This document shows positions 46,755 through 57,870 of a stretch of 64,000 nt of DNA, in pieces (positions within the stretch are counted from its first letter, which is position 1; every line of letters starts with the position of its first letter). The notes beneath the pieces are model-generated. The model saw only the letters and a list, made by a program, of their open reading frames with translations. It did no database searches and was not told the origin of the DNA. The stretch is from Chrysogorgia sp. JL179-B06 (taxonomy: Eukaryota; Cnidaria; Anthozoa; Scleralcyonacea; Chrysogorgiidae), in assembly GCA_035772405.1 (NCBI GenBank), contig JAYKKM010000469.1, positions 2,730,001 through 2,794,000 of the forward strand, read 5' to 3'. The position numbers and the translations under genes are program-made.

Positions 46755-47407
46755 GATGCGGTTATTATGTCTCTGGATTGTGCTCTGGATGTTTTCCATA
46801 CAGCTATAGCTGACTTTCACTGTATTTCGGTTGAATAGGCTATGTAATTTGTTTGATTGAGGGAAATGTTTGTCAATAAGATTAAGAAAGTTTCGTCCTA
46901 TGTTCGTCTTTACGTTCATGCTGTAACGGGGGTTGTACCAAGTGACATTTCTGTTCCTGTTTCGTCTGCGGTTAGTTGTCGTTGTGTTGTTTTCGTTTGT
47001 TTCGGCGTGATCGTTGTTTTTATAAGTAAGCGTCACGTCGAAGTTGCTGTGTTTGAGGGCGTTTTCGTAGGTTGGTGCAGCTGTATTAAAGGTTTCCTAT
47101 CAGCTATTGAGTTGGGAAGTTGAAAATTCTGTCAGCTATTGAGTTGGGAAGTTGTTTAAGGATAGAAGGTGGGTGGTTGGATTGGTGGTGAATGTTTTGT
47201 GGCTCGTTGTTCGGTTTGCGGTATGGTTTGATGTACGGCCGTTTGTCAGGTCGAATATCACGTCAAGAAAGTTTACGGTTTTTAAGTTAGTTTGTGCTGT
47301 AATTTTTAGTCCGAAATCTTTCAAGATGCTGGTGAGATCTTTCCTTGCCTTGTCTCGCTCTTCTCAACACGTGTTCAGGCAGATTAGTAGGCCGTCGTCT
47401 CTATAGG
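46755..47407 (-). pseudogene. PLE reverse transcriptase C-terminal part and linker (PLE 3)
   Basis: Starts with the RT catalytic motif YRDDG at the BEL junction, then GLKITAQTNLKTVNFLDVIF, a Thr-rich spacer and the linker segment (LIDKHFPQSNKLHSLFNRN, then VKVSYSCM). Stops and frameshifts occur near 47,100-47,140. The rest of the RT lies beyond the BEL insertion or is lost. Confidence 0.8.
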
Positions 47408-47408
47408 G

Positions 47409-47613
47409 TGTCGGGAATTGTTTCGCCGCGACAAGGAACTCACAGATGTTTAGATAGTTTGAGCTTTTATTTATACAAAACACTCTCCGATCACTGCTCA
47501 CATCCTAGTCCTATTTCAAGGTTCATGGTTCACTTGTCACGCCACTTCGCACGTGACAAATTACGTCATAACAACATAACAATTAACTAATTGCGTAATG
47601 TTAAATCACGACA
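47409..47613 (-). repeat. BEL 1 3' long terminal repeat
   Basis: 205 bp. On the minus strand it starts TGTCGTGATTTAACATTAC and ends CAATTCCCGACA, with 5-bp inverted ends TGTCG/CGACA. TATAAATAAAAGC inside may serve the promoter or polyadenylation. A G-rich primer tract AAATAGGGGG lies just upstream. Confidence 0.8.
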
Positions 47614-47639
47614 CTAGCCCCCTATTTGATTCCGAAGGC

Positions 47640-48900
47640 ATCAAATATATTTTGTTCAGTTCAAGTGTCTAGTTCCTCTTGGTTAGCAATGACCTTAATA
47701 CGCTTTGCCGCAGCAATGGCAGCCTTTCTTGGTGTAACTCCCTTGCTTTCGGATCAAGTGTGGGGGTTTCAGGATCTTGTGGTGCATCACAGGACAGCTC
47801 CATTGGATATAATTGTTGTACCGCTCTTTCAAGGAAGGATTTCCCCGCCCTAAGCTTTGCTGCGCGTATAACACCATCTCTCCCTTTGATGAGTTTCACC
47901 ACGACTCCGATGTTCCATTTCCCTCTATTTCGTTCTGTGCTTTGGATCAGGACCACGTCACCAGGCTTGATAGAAAGTTCCGATCTTTTATGGTTAAGAT
48001 TGTTTCTCTCTCAAACTCTTCACATATTCCCCAGACCATCTAGACCACAATACGTCCTTGCAACGCCGAAGGTATCTTGCTCTCTTCCTCATGTCTACGT
48101 CTTCGATTGAATTTACTTCTTCTGGCAAAATATTGGGTTGACCAAACATCATGGCACTCTGTGTTAACACAGGCAGTTGTATGCCGTCTTCCACGTACGT
48201 CAATGGGCGATTATTGAGTGCAACTTCAACATCCTGCAGGATTATTTCTTCAAACTCATTCCATATAAGGTTGGCTCATCCAACTGACTTGTACAAAGCT
48301 CGCTTTACCAACCCCACTAGTCTCTCAAATTGTCCTCCCCACCAGGGAGCTCTACTTAAATTGAATTGCCAGATAATGTTCTTGTGGGCAAGGTATTTCT
48401 GCATGTTCTCATCGTTCATAATTCCCCTTAGCCATTTCGCGGCAGCAACGAAACTTTTACCGTTGTCGGAGTATATCTTCTGAGGCCGACCACGCCTGGC
48501 GATAAAACGCTTTAAACTTCTAATGAATTCCTCGGTGGTTTGGTCGTTGAGCAGCTCGAGGTGGATGGCTCGGGTAAGACTGCACGCAAACAGCAAGATA
48601 TGTGCTTTGCCAAACCTTTTTGGACTGATCGTGAAGGGTATCGGTCCAGCATAATCCACTCCAAGCACTTGAAAAGGGGTTGAACCAATGGTGCGATCGA
48701 TAGGTAGATTTCCAGGTGGTGGACTATGGAATGCGGAGCCCTGGAACTTCTTGCATCCAAAGCAACCTCTGATCACTTTCTTCGTTAACTGTCTCAATCG
48801 CGGAATCCAATAATCACGTCTAATCAGCGTCATCGCGAGACCAACTCCCCCGTGCAACGTCAGGATGTGGGCATCTTCCACCAACTTCTTGGATAGGACT
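47640..48900 (-). pseudogene. BEL 1 integrase and C-terminal domain
   Basis: Zinc-binding segment HILTLHGGVGLAMTLIRRDY, then GCFGCKKF; rve core FQVLGVDYAGPI, RRGRPQKIYSDNGKSF and WWGGQFERLVGLVKR place D, D and E. The C-terminal BEL domain follows (RARYLRRCKDVLWSRWSGEY, then RNRGKWNIGVV). Frames shift near 48,276 and 47,990. Inactive. Confidence 0.88.
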
Positions 48901-49137
48901 CACAAGGCGGTAAATATAATGGGTAACTTCCTTGTATTCTTCCACGGCACTCGTACAACTCATCCGGGTTTTGTTGTATGTTTAGTCTCAGCTCGTCTTC
49001 CTTGAATTCATCTGTTTCTCGGTAGCTTTCCTGGGCTCTCTTTATCCACCACTGTAGTTGCTCGTTAGTCTCCACAGTTGTTAGGGGTCCCATGACTTGC
49101 TTCGACTTGCTCAGCTTGCAGTTGGTTATAAATCTTG

Positions 49138-50780
49138 CTATCCATGCCATGACGTGCACTGTCGTCCAGAGATTGTGCTTGCCCAACAGCTCATCAAATA
49201 CATCTTTGGACCGACAGCTCCGAAAACGTCTTTGACAAGCTTAGCTTCTGTTTCGGTTTCTTTACTTGGTTCTGTCATCACTTCAACTGGCCACTGGTTA
49301 GGATCTGACAACCACTCTGGCCCCTTCATCCATTTCTCGGGTAGCTTGTCTCCTTCACAACCTCTGGTCCCAACGTCAGCTGGATTCTGGTTGGTTCCTA
49401 CATGCCTCCACTGGATGTATTCCTTCTCTCTGATTTTCCTCGCTCTGTTAGCCACAAATTGTTTGTATAGGTCCTCCTCCTTTGATCCAATGAAGAGCTA
49501 CTAAGCTGTCAAGCCATCCTCCAACTGATCTCACTGGTTGATCTTGGAGAGCATTCTTCACATTTTCAACTAAATTTGCTGCCATGTGTGCTGAGACAAG
49601 TTCGAGCCTGGGGATAGTCAACCCCTTCTTTGCCAGTCGAGATTTTGCTGTCAGTAATCCTTGACTAACTCCTGAAGCTTGTTGGACCACTGCGTAAACA
49701 GCTGCAGATGTCCTTGCTCCGCTTGTGTCCCCAAACACATGGGTTGTTGGAAAGGTGGGATACTTCGGGTACCTCGACTCCACCAGGTAGATTCTTCACG
49801 AACTTACACCACCGTCTTGCAGTGTTCTCTTCGACCTTCCCATCCCAAGATAGATGTTGATCACAAACCTCCCGATACAACAACTTTCCAACTAAAGTTG
49901 TGGGTGATACCAGGCCAAGTGGGTCGTACACTGAAGCTAGAAATCGTAACATTTCTCTTTTGGTCGTTTCGTCTGGTGGATCTGGAAAGGTGACAGCTAT
50001 GGTATCTTTGGTCTTGTTCCATGGTAGTCCCAACAGCTTGGTTTCTCCAGGTTTGACGCCTAGCTGCTCCTTTGCATAACTTTGCTTCTCGTCATCTGGT
50101 GCCCTACTTGTTTCCAACTCCGATTCATTCGAATGCCATTTGTGTAAGTCGAACTTGGCTTCTCGGAAAATTGTAATAGCTGTTTCTTTCAGTTTAGCAA
50201 CCTCATCTTTCGTCTCGCCCCCAGTGATCACATCGTCTACGTATAGGCTCTTGGTGATTTCTTCCACTTCATTTGGGTATATTTCTCTCAGGCTCTCCAA
50301 GTGTTGTTTCAGCGTCGCTCCCAACAAGAACGGGGACTGGACTAGGCCAAACAAGGCGCGGGTAAATCTCAGGACTTCTATCTCTGAGGCATTCTGGTGC
50401 TTCAGCCAATGGAATCTTAATGAATCTCGATCTTCTTGTCGAACACGAACCTGCAAGAAGGCTTGTTTGAGATCTCCTGCCAATGCCAGTGGTTTCATAC
50501 GATTTCTTACCAAGACGTCCCACAAGAGATTTTGTAGGGGTGGTCCCGTCTCTAAACAATCATTTAGCGAAGGACTCTTCTCGTTGGGTTTAGCAGATGC
50601 ATCGAACACGATACGGACTTTTGTGGACTCTGCTGCTTCTCTTATCACAGGTTTGTGAGGGATGTAGAATTCCTTCCTAACGGGTTCACCAGTCACTTTT
50701 TCCACAATTCCCTCTTTGATGTGTTCTTGGATGATTTCATCATACTTCGCTAGGAAGGTCTGGGTTTCTCTGGAGTTTCT
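49138..50780 (-). pseudogene. BEL 1 reverse transcriptase and RNase H
   Basis: RT has KVRIVFDASAKPNEKSPSLN, GDLKQAFLQVRV and the catalytic KSLYVDDVITGG. RNase H-like follows (HVFGDTSGARTSAAVYAV, RLELVSAHMAANLV, then QWRHVGTNQNPADVGTRG). Frameshifts near 49,700 and 49,450. In the first RNase H motif the usual D-A reads D-T. Reverse transcription enzyme of the parent element. Confidence 0.9.
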
Positions 50781-51357
50781 TCACCAGGTTTCCAATCTTT
50801 TCAGACTTCCGTGTTTGTTGTTTGAGAGTTGATCATGACCTTGCTTCCAAATAAGTCCAGTCTCGTACCATCCTTCATCACTTTGTGTGAGCTGTTCTTT
50901 AAACTCATCATGAACTGATTGCTGGTCAGCCTGTGGTCGGTCCTCCAAGCCCAAGACATCCAGGTTGCACAACTGTTCGTAGTCTGCAAACGATGCTGTG
51001 GCGATATAGACACTGCTAAAATTTGTCTCCTTTCCAGGTGACATCATCGACCAGCCCTGGTTCCCAATCTTTGGTTTGGTGTTCGTCTTTATGCGAGAGT
51101 ACTCACTAGCTTGGTGTCTTTGTCATCCATAACTACTCCCTTGAGATGATGATACTGGTTGATTTGGTCTGCATATATTGGATTAGGAATGGATAGTAGG
51201 ACACCTTTGTCCACTTTGTTGACTTCGGTTGTCATCACAAATTCTCCAGTTGTGCTTGCGACATTTACATTATACACGTCGATCTTCTGAGTCGTTGAAC
51301 GCATCATGTCTATCCTTTTATGATCAGTTCTAGTCGGTTTCTTTGAGAGATGTTCGA
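50781..51357 (-). pseudogene. BEL 1 region between protease and RT
   Basis: Contains LIEHLSKKPTRTDHKRIDMM and TEVNKVDKGVLLSIPNP, the conserved stretch upstream of RT in Pao polyproteins. Frames break near 51,080. The 5' side is cut by the (ATCT)n tail of the inserted LINE at 51,357-51,372. Confidence 0.75.
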
Positions 51358-52605
51358 TTAGATAGATAGATAGTTTATTAAACAAAATTTACATGGCAGC
51401 CCAATGGGCTGAATTGCGTAAATATACAGATGAAATTCTCCTAAGATTTAAACTATTTTAAAAAAAACATTAATATACAAATTACAGTTCTAACATAAAA
51501 ACATATGCTAATTTTAGAATGATATATGCAATGTAATCTAAAAGTTGCTCATTGCTTGGATAAAAGTGTTCTTAAAACGATCTGTGCGCATGCGTGGCAT
51601 ATTAAACTTACGTTTGTGCCTTAGGTTGTATTTGGCTTCCTGTCTTGGTGGAAGCATTTGTTGGATCAGATACAATAGAGTTAAATAGCTTGGTGTTAAG
51701 ATTGAGTAAATCTAAATTACATGAATACGAAATACACGGGGAAATGATTGAAAAGGCACGCTTCTGTACGTGCTCAAGGTCATCGCTTAAATAAACTGGG
51801 ATGGAGTGATGGAATACCTGCGAGCAATACTCTAGAACAGGTCGAACGCAAGTACAGTAAAAACTAATGATATCTGCTAACGGTACTTTTGCACGCTTGA
51901 GTAACTAGTACTAAAAAATAAAGGCGTTTATTTGCCTTTTTTATAGTCCCGTTAATATGTTCATTCCTGCACGTGAGATTATTCGAAACTGTAACCCCCA
52001 AGATCTTAGCATGTTCAGTTAAACTCAGTTCTTTATCATTCACAACCAACGGGTCAAACGCGTGCTTTTCCCGCTTAAAATCGATGATCAACTCTTTACA
52101 TTTATCCTCGTTTAGCTGGAGCTTCTGCTCGGTTGACCAACTCTCCACAGAGGCAACAGCGCTCTGGACTTGACTGCAGGAACCTTTGGGAACAACTTCA
52201 GCAATTGTTGTGTCGTCAACGTATTTCCATATACAAACATCGGAAGGACTGAGATCGTTTATCATGAGCAGAAATAACCATGCATGGCCCAAGTTTCGTT
52301 CCTTGGGGTACACCGGATGGAGCATGGCCCCACTCAGATCGACATTCCATAGAGAGCTTGATGCGTTGTTTCCTGTCCTTTATAAGAAAATCACTCACCC
52401 ACCGCGCGACTCCTCGTGGGACACGTAATCCATACACTCTATCAATGGGGATGTGGTGATCGATGAGGTCAAAGGCTTTCCTATAATCAAATAGGACCAC
52501 CCTTACTGCGTATGAATCATGGAAATAAGGGCTTGTACTGTGGATGACTTGGGTATGGCGCCGAATTGGTTTGGATCGATGATCTCCAGGACAGCTGGAC
52601 CAACA

Positions 52606-55240
52606 TGATGATGATGATGATTATAATATTTAATGAGGGAATTCATTCATCTTAAGATGCTTTTCAATGAAGCCCTAACTATAAACCTTAAAATACAAGA
52701 TTATTAAATACATAGATTATTAAATAATAGATTATTAAAACCTTAAAATACATAGATTAAAAATACATAAATACATAATAAATAATACATAATACATAAT
52801 AATAATACATAATACATAATACATATAACATAATACATAATACAATAAATAAATAAAATACATAAAATACATGTAATAACTATTATAAGCTATCCAAGGG
52901 AAAGTTTTTTTTTAAAAATGTTAAAATTAGTTATATTCTTAGTGTTATTATCTAAATCATTCCAATCATATGCTGCCTGGTATGTGAAACGTTGTTTTCC
53001 CCATTTTGTTTTAGCTTTTGGGAGGTAGAGGTTTGTACTCTGACGAGTGGAGTAGCTATGGCGTGAATCGTAATACCCAAGTACTTGGCCGTTGCAGATT
53101 GATTTACTTGATGTTCTTGTACTGTTACCTTGATACCATTACAAAACTTGAGCTTGTATGAACTACCAACTCAAAACAAATTTTGACTTCTCGGCATTCA
53201 ACGTTAAGAAATTATTATTAAACCAAACTGTTATATTTTACAAATCTTCGTTAAGTTTAGTTTCAACATCGCTAACCATTCTTGAAGAAAAATATAATAC
53301 CGTATCATCGGCATATAACATCACTTTACAAGATTTAAGACACTGTGGTAGATCATTCATATATAAAACATATAGGAGAGGTCCCAAAATACTCCCCTGA
53401 GGTACACCAATGGGAACATTCATCATAGAGGACCTTTTACTCTCCACCACTGTAATAGATGATCGGTTAGATAAATAGGACCGAAACCAGGATACAGAAT
53501 TATCGGCGAGTCCTAGACATGATAATTTTCGAAGAAGCAGTTCGTGGTTAACGGTATCAAAAGCTTTACTTAGGTCAAGTAAAGCAACACCTGTAACCTG
53601 ACCTGAGTCCATGGAGGCCAATATATTATCGGAAAAATGGATAAGAGCAGTATCAGTTGCTCTTCTAGCCCGGAAACCATGCTGTTCTTTCGCTAGGACT
53701 TTCTTCTCATTAAGATAAGAATACAGTTGGTAATGTACTGCACGTTCAAGTAGCTTGCTGATTATAGGAAGTATCTTAATAGGTCTAAAATTATTCATTT
53801 CAGTCCGGTTTCCTTGTTTATGCAACGCAGCAATTCGTCCAATTTTCCATAAATTGGGAAAGGTCGCTGTAGACAGAGAGCAGTTGAAAATTTTTGCCAT
53901 ACATGGTGCTATAACCGATGAAGCATCTTTCAACAAACGAGCACTTATTCGATCTAATCCAGTAGCTTTATTTGTTCGGAGAGAAGACAATTTCTGTTCA
54001 ACATATTCAGTAGTCACAATACCAAAAGAAAATCTTTCGGAAACCGGGATACTATCATTTAATGGCGGTATTATTGAGACGCAGAGGCGGACTGGCCCAC
54101 CGGGAAACCGGGAAATTTCCCGGTGCGCCCCCTCGGTTTTGCCGTTTTGCGCCCCCACGCCCTCGCGAAGACAATTAGTCAAGCGCCCCTTTCATCCAAT
54201 TTCCCGGTAACTTTCCTGCTACCAGTCCGCCCCTGTTGAGACGTTGCCCACAATGGATGCAAATTGCTCAGCTAACTTACTTGCAACAGTACAGAAATAT
54301 GAATTCATAATCTGTGCTATTGACATTGCTTCAGAATAACAGACACCGTCTGACATAATGCATGAGGGGCTTGTTTTATTCTTACGACCGGTCAGTTCAT
54401 TTATACATTTCCAAAGTTCATCGGGTTTTCCTTTGTTTGTATCAATAAGCTCTCTATAATATTCAGATTTATTTCGTTTAACTTCAGTTGTCACAAAAGA
54501 TTTCAGCTTCTTATATTTAACCCAATCTTCGGCTCGTCTTGTTTTTGTTGCTCGCCTATGATAATAATCACGGTCACGCATTGCTTCACGTAATTTAATA
54601 TTCATCCATGGAACATGGGTGCCCTTAACTCGCATTGTTTTTATCGGTGCATGAGCATTCGCTAATTTACCAAAAACTTCTGTCCATTTGTTAACCTTGT
54701 CTTCAATGTTATCATCAGCATCAATAATATGATCCCAATCAATATCATTGAGGTCACGCACAAAAGCATTTTTATCATACAACCTAAAAGAACGGTATTC
54801 TAATATCCTAGGTGGACCTTTAGGGACTCCTGACTTTACAATGCAGAAAATGATGTGATGGTCACTGATGGAACCAATGTTCCACAGGAAACAATACGGT
54901 GACCATTGTTCACAAATAGTAAATCAATAGCCGATTCAGTTAACTCAGTGATCCGTGTCGGAATTGTAATTAGTTGTTCAAGGTCATTGCTAATTGCAAA
55001 ATTTTTCATCTTTCTTCTCTGAGTACATATTATTTTGGTCTTATTCGAGGCCAAAAAATCGACATTAAAATCTCCTAATAAACAGATCTCATGGTTTGGA
55101 GGAATGATAGATATACAGCTATTCAACTCTTCAATACTTTCATCCAAAGAAACGTCTGGGGCACGATATATACAACCTATCAGGATAGTTTTCGCTTTAG
55201 GTCTGTTAATTTCGACCCACATAACTACCACAAAATCCTC
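52606..55240 (-). mobile_element. CR1/L2-like LINE 1 inserted in LINE 2
   Basis: Order on the minus strand: endonuclease C-terminal part (CLLGDFNVDFLASNKT, then ITELTESAIDLLFVNNG), linker (HVPWMNIKLREAMRDRDYYH), RT with FRPIKILPIISKLLERA, VPQGSILGPLLYVLYMNDL and YADDTVLYF. The 3' UTR has A/T-rich low complexity at 52,690-52,880 and ends in an (ATC)n run at 52,606-52,622. Flanks ATGTGGGTC and ATGTTGGTC on the minus strand may be the target duplication. Interrupted by a 154-bp MITE. Confidence 0.82.
54082..54235. mobile_element. 154-bp hAT-like MITE, 8-bp duplication TTGAGACG
   Basis: Ends CAGAGGCGGACTGG and CCAGTCCGCCCCTG. Exact 8-bp duplications at 54,074-54,081 and 54,236-54,243. It splits the LINE 1 reverse transcriptase from its linker. 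Confidence 0.93.
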
Positions 55241-55284
55241 AGCCACTTTCGATATCGCTGGAGTTAAAGAGATTGGCCTGAGAT

Positions 55285-56199
55285 TAAAGTTGGGCGGTAT
55301 TGAAATTTCAATACCGGTTACGGTATTTTTAAAATATCGCGGTATACCGGTATACCGTTAAAATCTTTTAAGGAAATGTGTGATCTACAGTAAATGCAGT
55401 TTACACCCAATAACCCAAAAATTCAAGGCAAAATCAAGAAAATTATCCATTTTAACGATCGTTATTTCCATATGATCGGCTGCGTGGCTGCACCGCAGCC
55501 GCTGCGGTCGTAAAATTTATTTTTTTACTGATCCAAATTATGGTCAAGTTGAAACCAAGTTACAGGCAGTAACGTTTCCAGCAGCTATGAACCGTCTGGC
55601 TACCGGATAAGAATTGCCTTACCTTACGCTGCGATTTAGAGAACTCTGTGTGATTTGCCTCAATTTTGCGGAGCTATATGCAAATACATACTTTTGGCTT
55701 AATTTGTAATAAATGGCTAAAGTATTGGCTTCGCGTTAGAAAACTTAGTCTTAGTCTTAGTTAGAAAACTTAGTCTTAAAACTTAGTCTTCCTTTTGGTT
55801 TTACCAGGTCATCGCTGCTAGTACTAGCTTCAGCCATAACATAGCGCAAATGCACAATCTACTTAGCTCCCATATTTGGAGTTGTTTACGACAAATGAAA
55901 CGCTAAAATATCGTGCACTTAGATGGCTTCCAAATTTTGGCTAATTAACGATGTTCTAAAATGTTAAAATCTAATCTATACCCTATTTCGCGCACGGATA
56001 CATTGTGTTTGTTTTTCGTTTGTGAACTTTTCTTGCTGTTTAAATAAAAAGATAAACTAATGATAGCCATGATACCGGTATATCTTACAGTATACCACCG
56101 ATAACGGTTTACCGGTATTGCGTCAAAACCAACACCGCCATACCGGTATCAACTAAATACCGTGAATAACTAAGAATACCGGTATACCGCCCAACTTTA
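55285..56199. mobile_element. 915-bp hAT-like element, 8-bp duplication CCTGAGAT
   Basis: Terminal inverted repeats TAAAGTTGGGCGGTAT, with repeated ATACCGGTATACC subterminal motifs. Exact duplications at 55,277-55,284 and 56,200-56,207. No transposase frame. It sits within the LINE 2 reverse transcriptase. Confidence 0.93.
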
Positions 56200-56470
56200 C
56201 CTGAGATGTTTATTAATAATGGTGACAGGTTTCTCTTTAGGAAGAGGGGTAACATCGGCATGCTTCCATGAGGGAGGGAGTTCTTGTTCAGCAAACGAGC
56301 TGTTAAGAATGGAGCAAACAGGATATGCAAGAATTTCAGCATAGTCTTTCAAAAGCCAATTAGACACCCCATCGGGGCCTGATGCTTTCCGAGAGTTCAG
56401 CTTCTGCAAAGATAAGCAGACTTCAATTTCCGTGAGCACGAGGACCTCTGAGTCAGCTTCATAAGGGGGA

Positions 56471-56779
56471 ATCTGATGCATAGGAGCTTCCTGCACCCGT
56501 GTCCAGCAATGCCCTGCATTTGATTCCATCTACTACCACAACCACTACTGGATAAATCACTGCTCCCTTCACTGTAGCCACCATAATCTGTTTGGATGTT
56601 TTGTCACAGATTGAGGAGTGGTGCTTTCCATTGCATTTCTGGCAATTGGATCTACTCAGGCATTCTGCAGCACGGTGTCTTGTCCCTGCACAGTTAAAGC
56701 ATAGTTTCTTTCCACTCCTCTCGTCGACACTTTCCACCTTCTCGCAATTGACAGATTTATGCTCTACCGACTCACAGTA
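56471..56779 (-). pseudogene. BEL 1 zinc knuckles and aspartic protease
   Basis: Contains CFNCAGTRHRAAEC and CQKCNGKHHSSIC (CCHC-type knuckles) followed by the protease motif ALLDTGAGSSYAS. It is cut right after the active site by LINE 2. On the other side the first knuckle is split by the 56,780-57,870 element: Cys-x2-Cys lies right of it and the His and last Cys lie left. Confidence 0.85.
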
Positions 56780-57870
56780 CAGGGGCGGATACAGCATTTT
56801 CCTTGACAGGTTTGCTTGCTTGCTTGTAGTGTACTATCTGGGGGGGGGGGGGGGGGTTGGGCTGGGCGTAAACTTTCAAACTATAGATCAGGCTAATTTT
56901 TTATTTTTTAAATTTTATGTATTATGAGTATGAATAAAGATGACATGATTGCCAACTCGCTATCCTTTAATAACCCTTTTGGCCATAAGTCGTATATAAA
57001 TATGAGACAGATTTTGTGCATTAGGAAACCGATATAATCCAATGTCATTTAGCGTTGCAATTCTCTTCCGCCAATACAATCCGTTTGCTTGGGGTTTCGT
57101 TGACTTGCGATATTGCAATTGCAGATCGTTTGCGTGCAGTCCTCACTAAATCCTCACCATCACGACCAGGATTTTTCTCGATATCTCCAGAGATGTCGAG
57201 AATGACCGAAGGCGAAGACGAACAATCAACAATAACTCGCCGTAGAGTATAAATAAAGAGCTCTACAGTACTACGATTTACTAGCAAACCATAACTAAAG
57301 ACGACCAGACGCTGTATAAACAAAACTTACCAAGGAGGAGCAATAAACAAAACCTTATTAACATTCTTAACCGACATGAAACCATGAAAGAAAGCTGTGC
57401 GTGAAATGTTTCGCAAGTTTAGCAATCGCTTGGCAACGGTGTCAATTCATCCCCAACTTCCTTCGACTACTGCTCGTCCGACAGGTTTGTGAGCGGTTTG
57501 CTGTGATATTCAACCAATCACATTGCATCTTGACCGGTTTGTACGCTCACAGGGACAACACTGACCGGTTTGCAGTGACTCGTGGGCCTTCATCAATAGG
57601 TTTGCGTGATTTGCGAGTGGTTTGCGAGTCATCTTTCATAAGAGATCGTGTTTCACCAGCCTGCACTGAGTTTCTGGACGCAAATTGTTATTACCGCCGG
57701 ATATTGAAAAGGCGAATTATAATTATAATTGAAAAGATAATGATAAAGTCAGAAATGATATAAAATGATAAAGAAATTTCTAAATTACAGCTTAAGTATA
57801 TAACTAGAACAGGTTTTTAAAATCTGACAGGTTTATATAAACCGATCAAACCTATCTGAATCCGCCCCTG
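56780..57870. mobile_element. 1,091-bp hAT5-like element, 5-bp duplication CAGTA
   Basis: Ends CAGGGGCGGATACAG and CTGAATCCGCCCCTG, flanked by CAGTA on both sides (56,775-56,779 and 57,871-57,875). A poly-G tract lies at about 56,840-56,857. Five-bp duplications occur in the hAT5 group. Inside, a minus-strand frame (57,045-57,323) includes SGDIEKNPG, a 2A-like peptide with Arg where the last Pro is normal. No transposase recognised. Confidence 0.9.

Larger units (their letters stand above)
45480..47408 (-). mobile_element. Penelope-like element 3, interrupted
   Basis: Minus strand, 5' to 3': RT with YRDDGL next to the BEL junction (about 47,393-47,407), KTVNFLDVIFDLTNG, the post-RT linker (NVTWYNPRYSMNVKTNIGRN), then a TTAA-flanked insertion, the cysteine motif CNCRQRNSHQC, GIY-YIG and a degenerate hammerhead. 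The BEL LTR at 47,409 cuts the RT. Frameshifts are present, plus a 34-bp duplication near 47,098-47,155. Confidence 0.85.
51358..56470 (-). mobile_element. CR1-like LINE 2 inserted in BEL 1
   Basis: 5'-truncated. RT starts near 56,470 (YEADSEVLVLTEIEVCLSL, KLNSRKASGPDGVSNWLLK), is cut at a hAT-like element (55,285-56,199), resumes with LRPISLTPAISKVAEDFVV to about 55,240, is cut again by LINE 1, then resumes at about 52,605 with DPNQFGAIPKSSTVQAL, FDYRKAFDLIDHH and the catalytic KYVDDTTIAEV (about 52,215). The 3' UTR ends in an (ATCT)n tail at 51,357-51,372. Confidence 0.85.
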
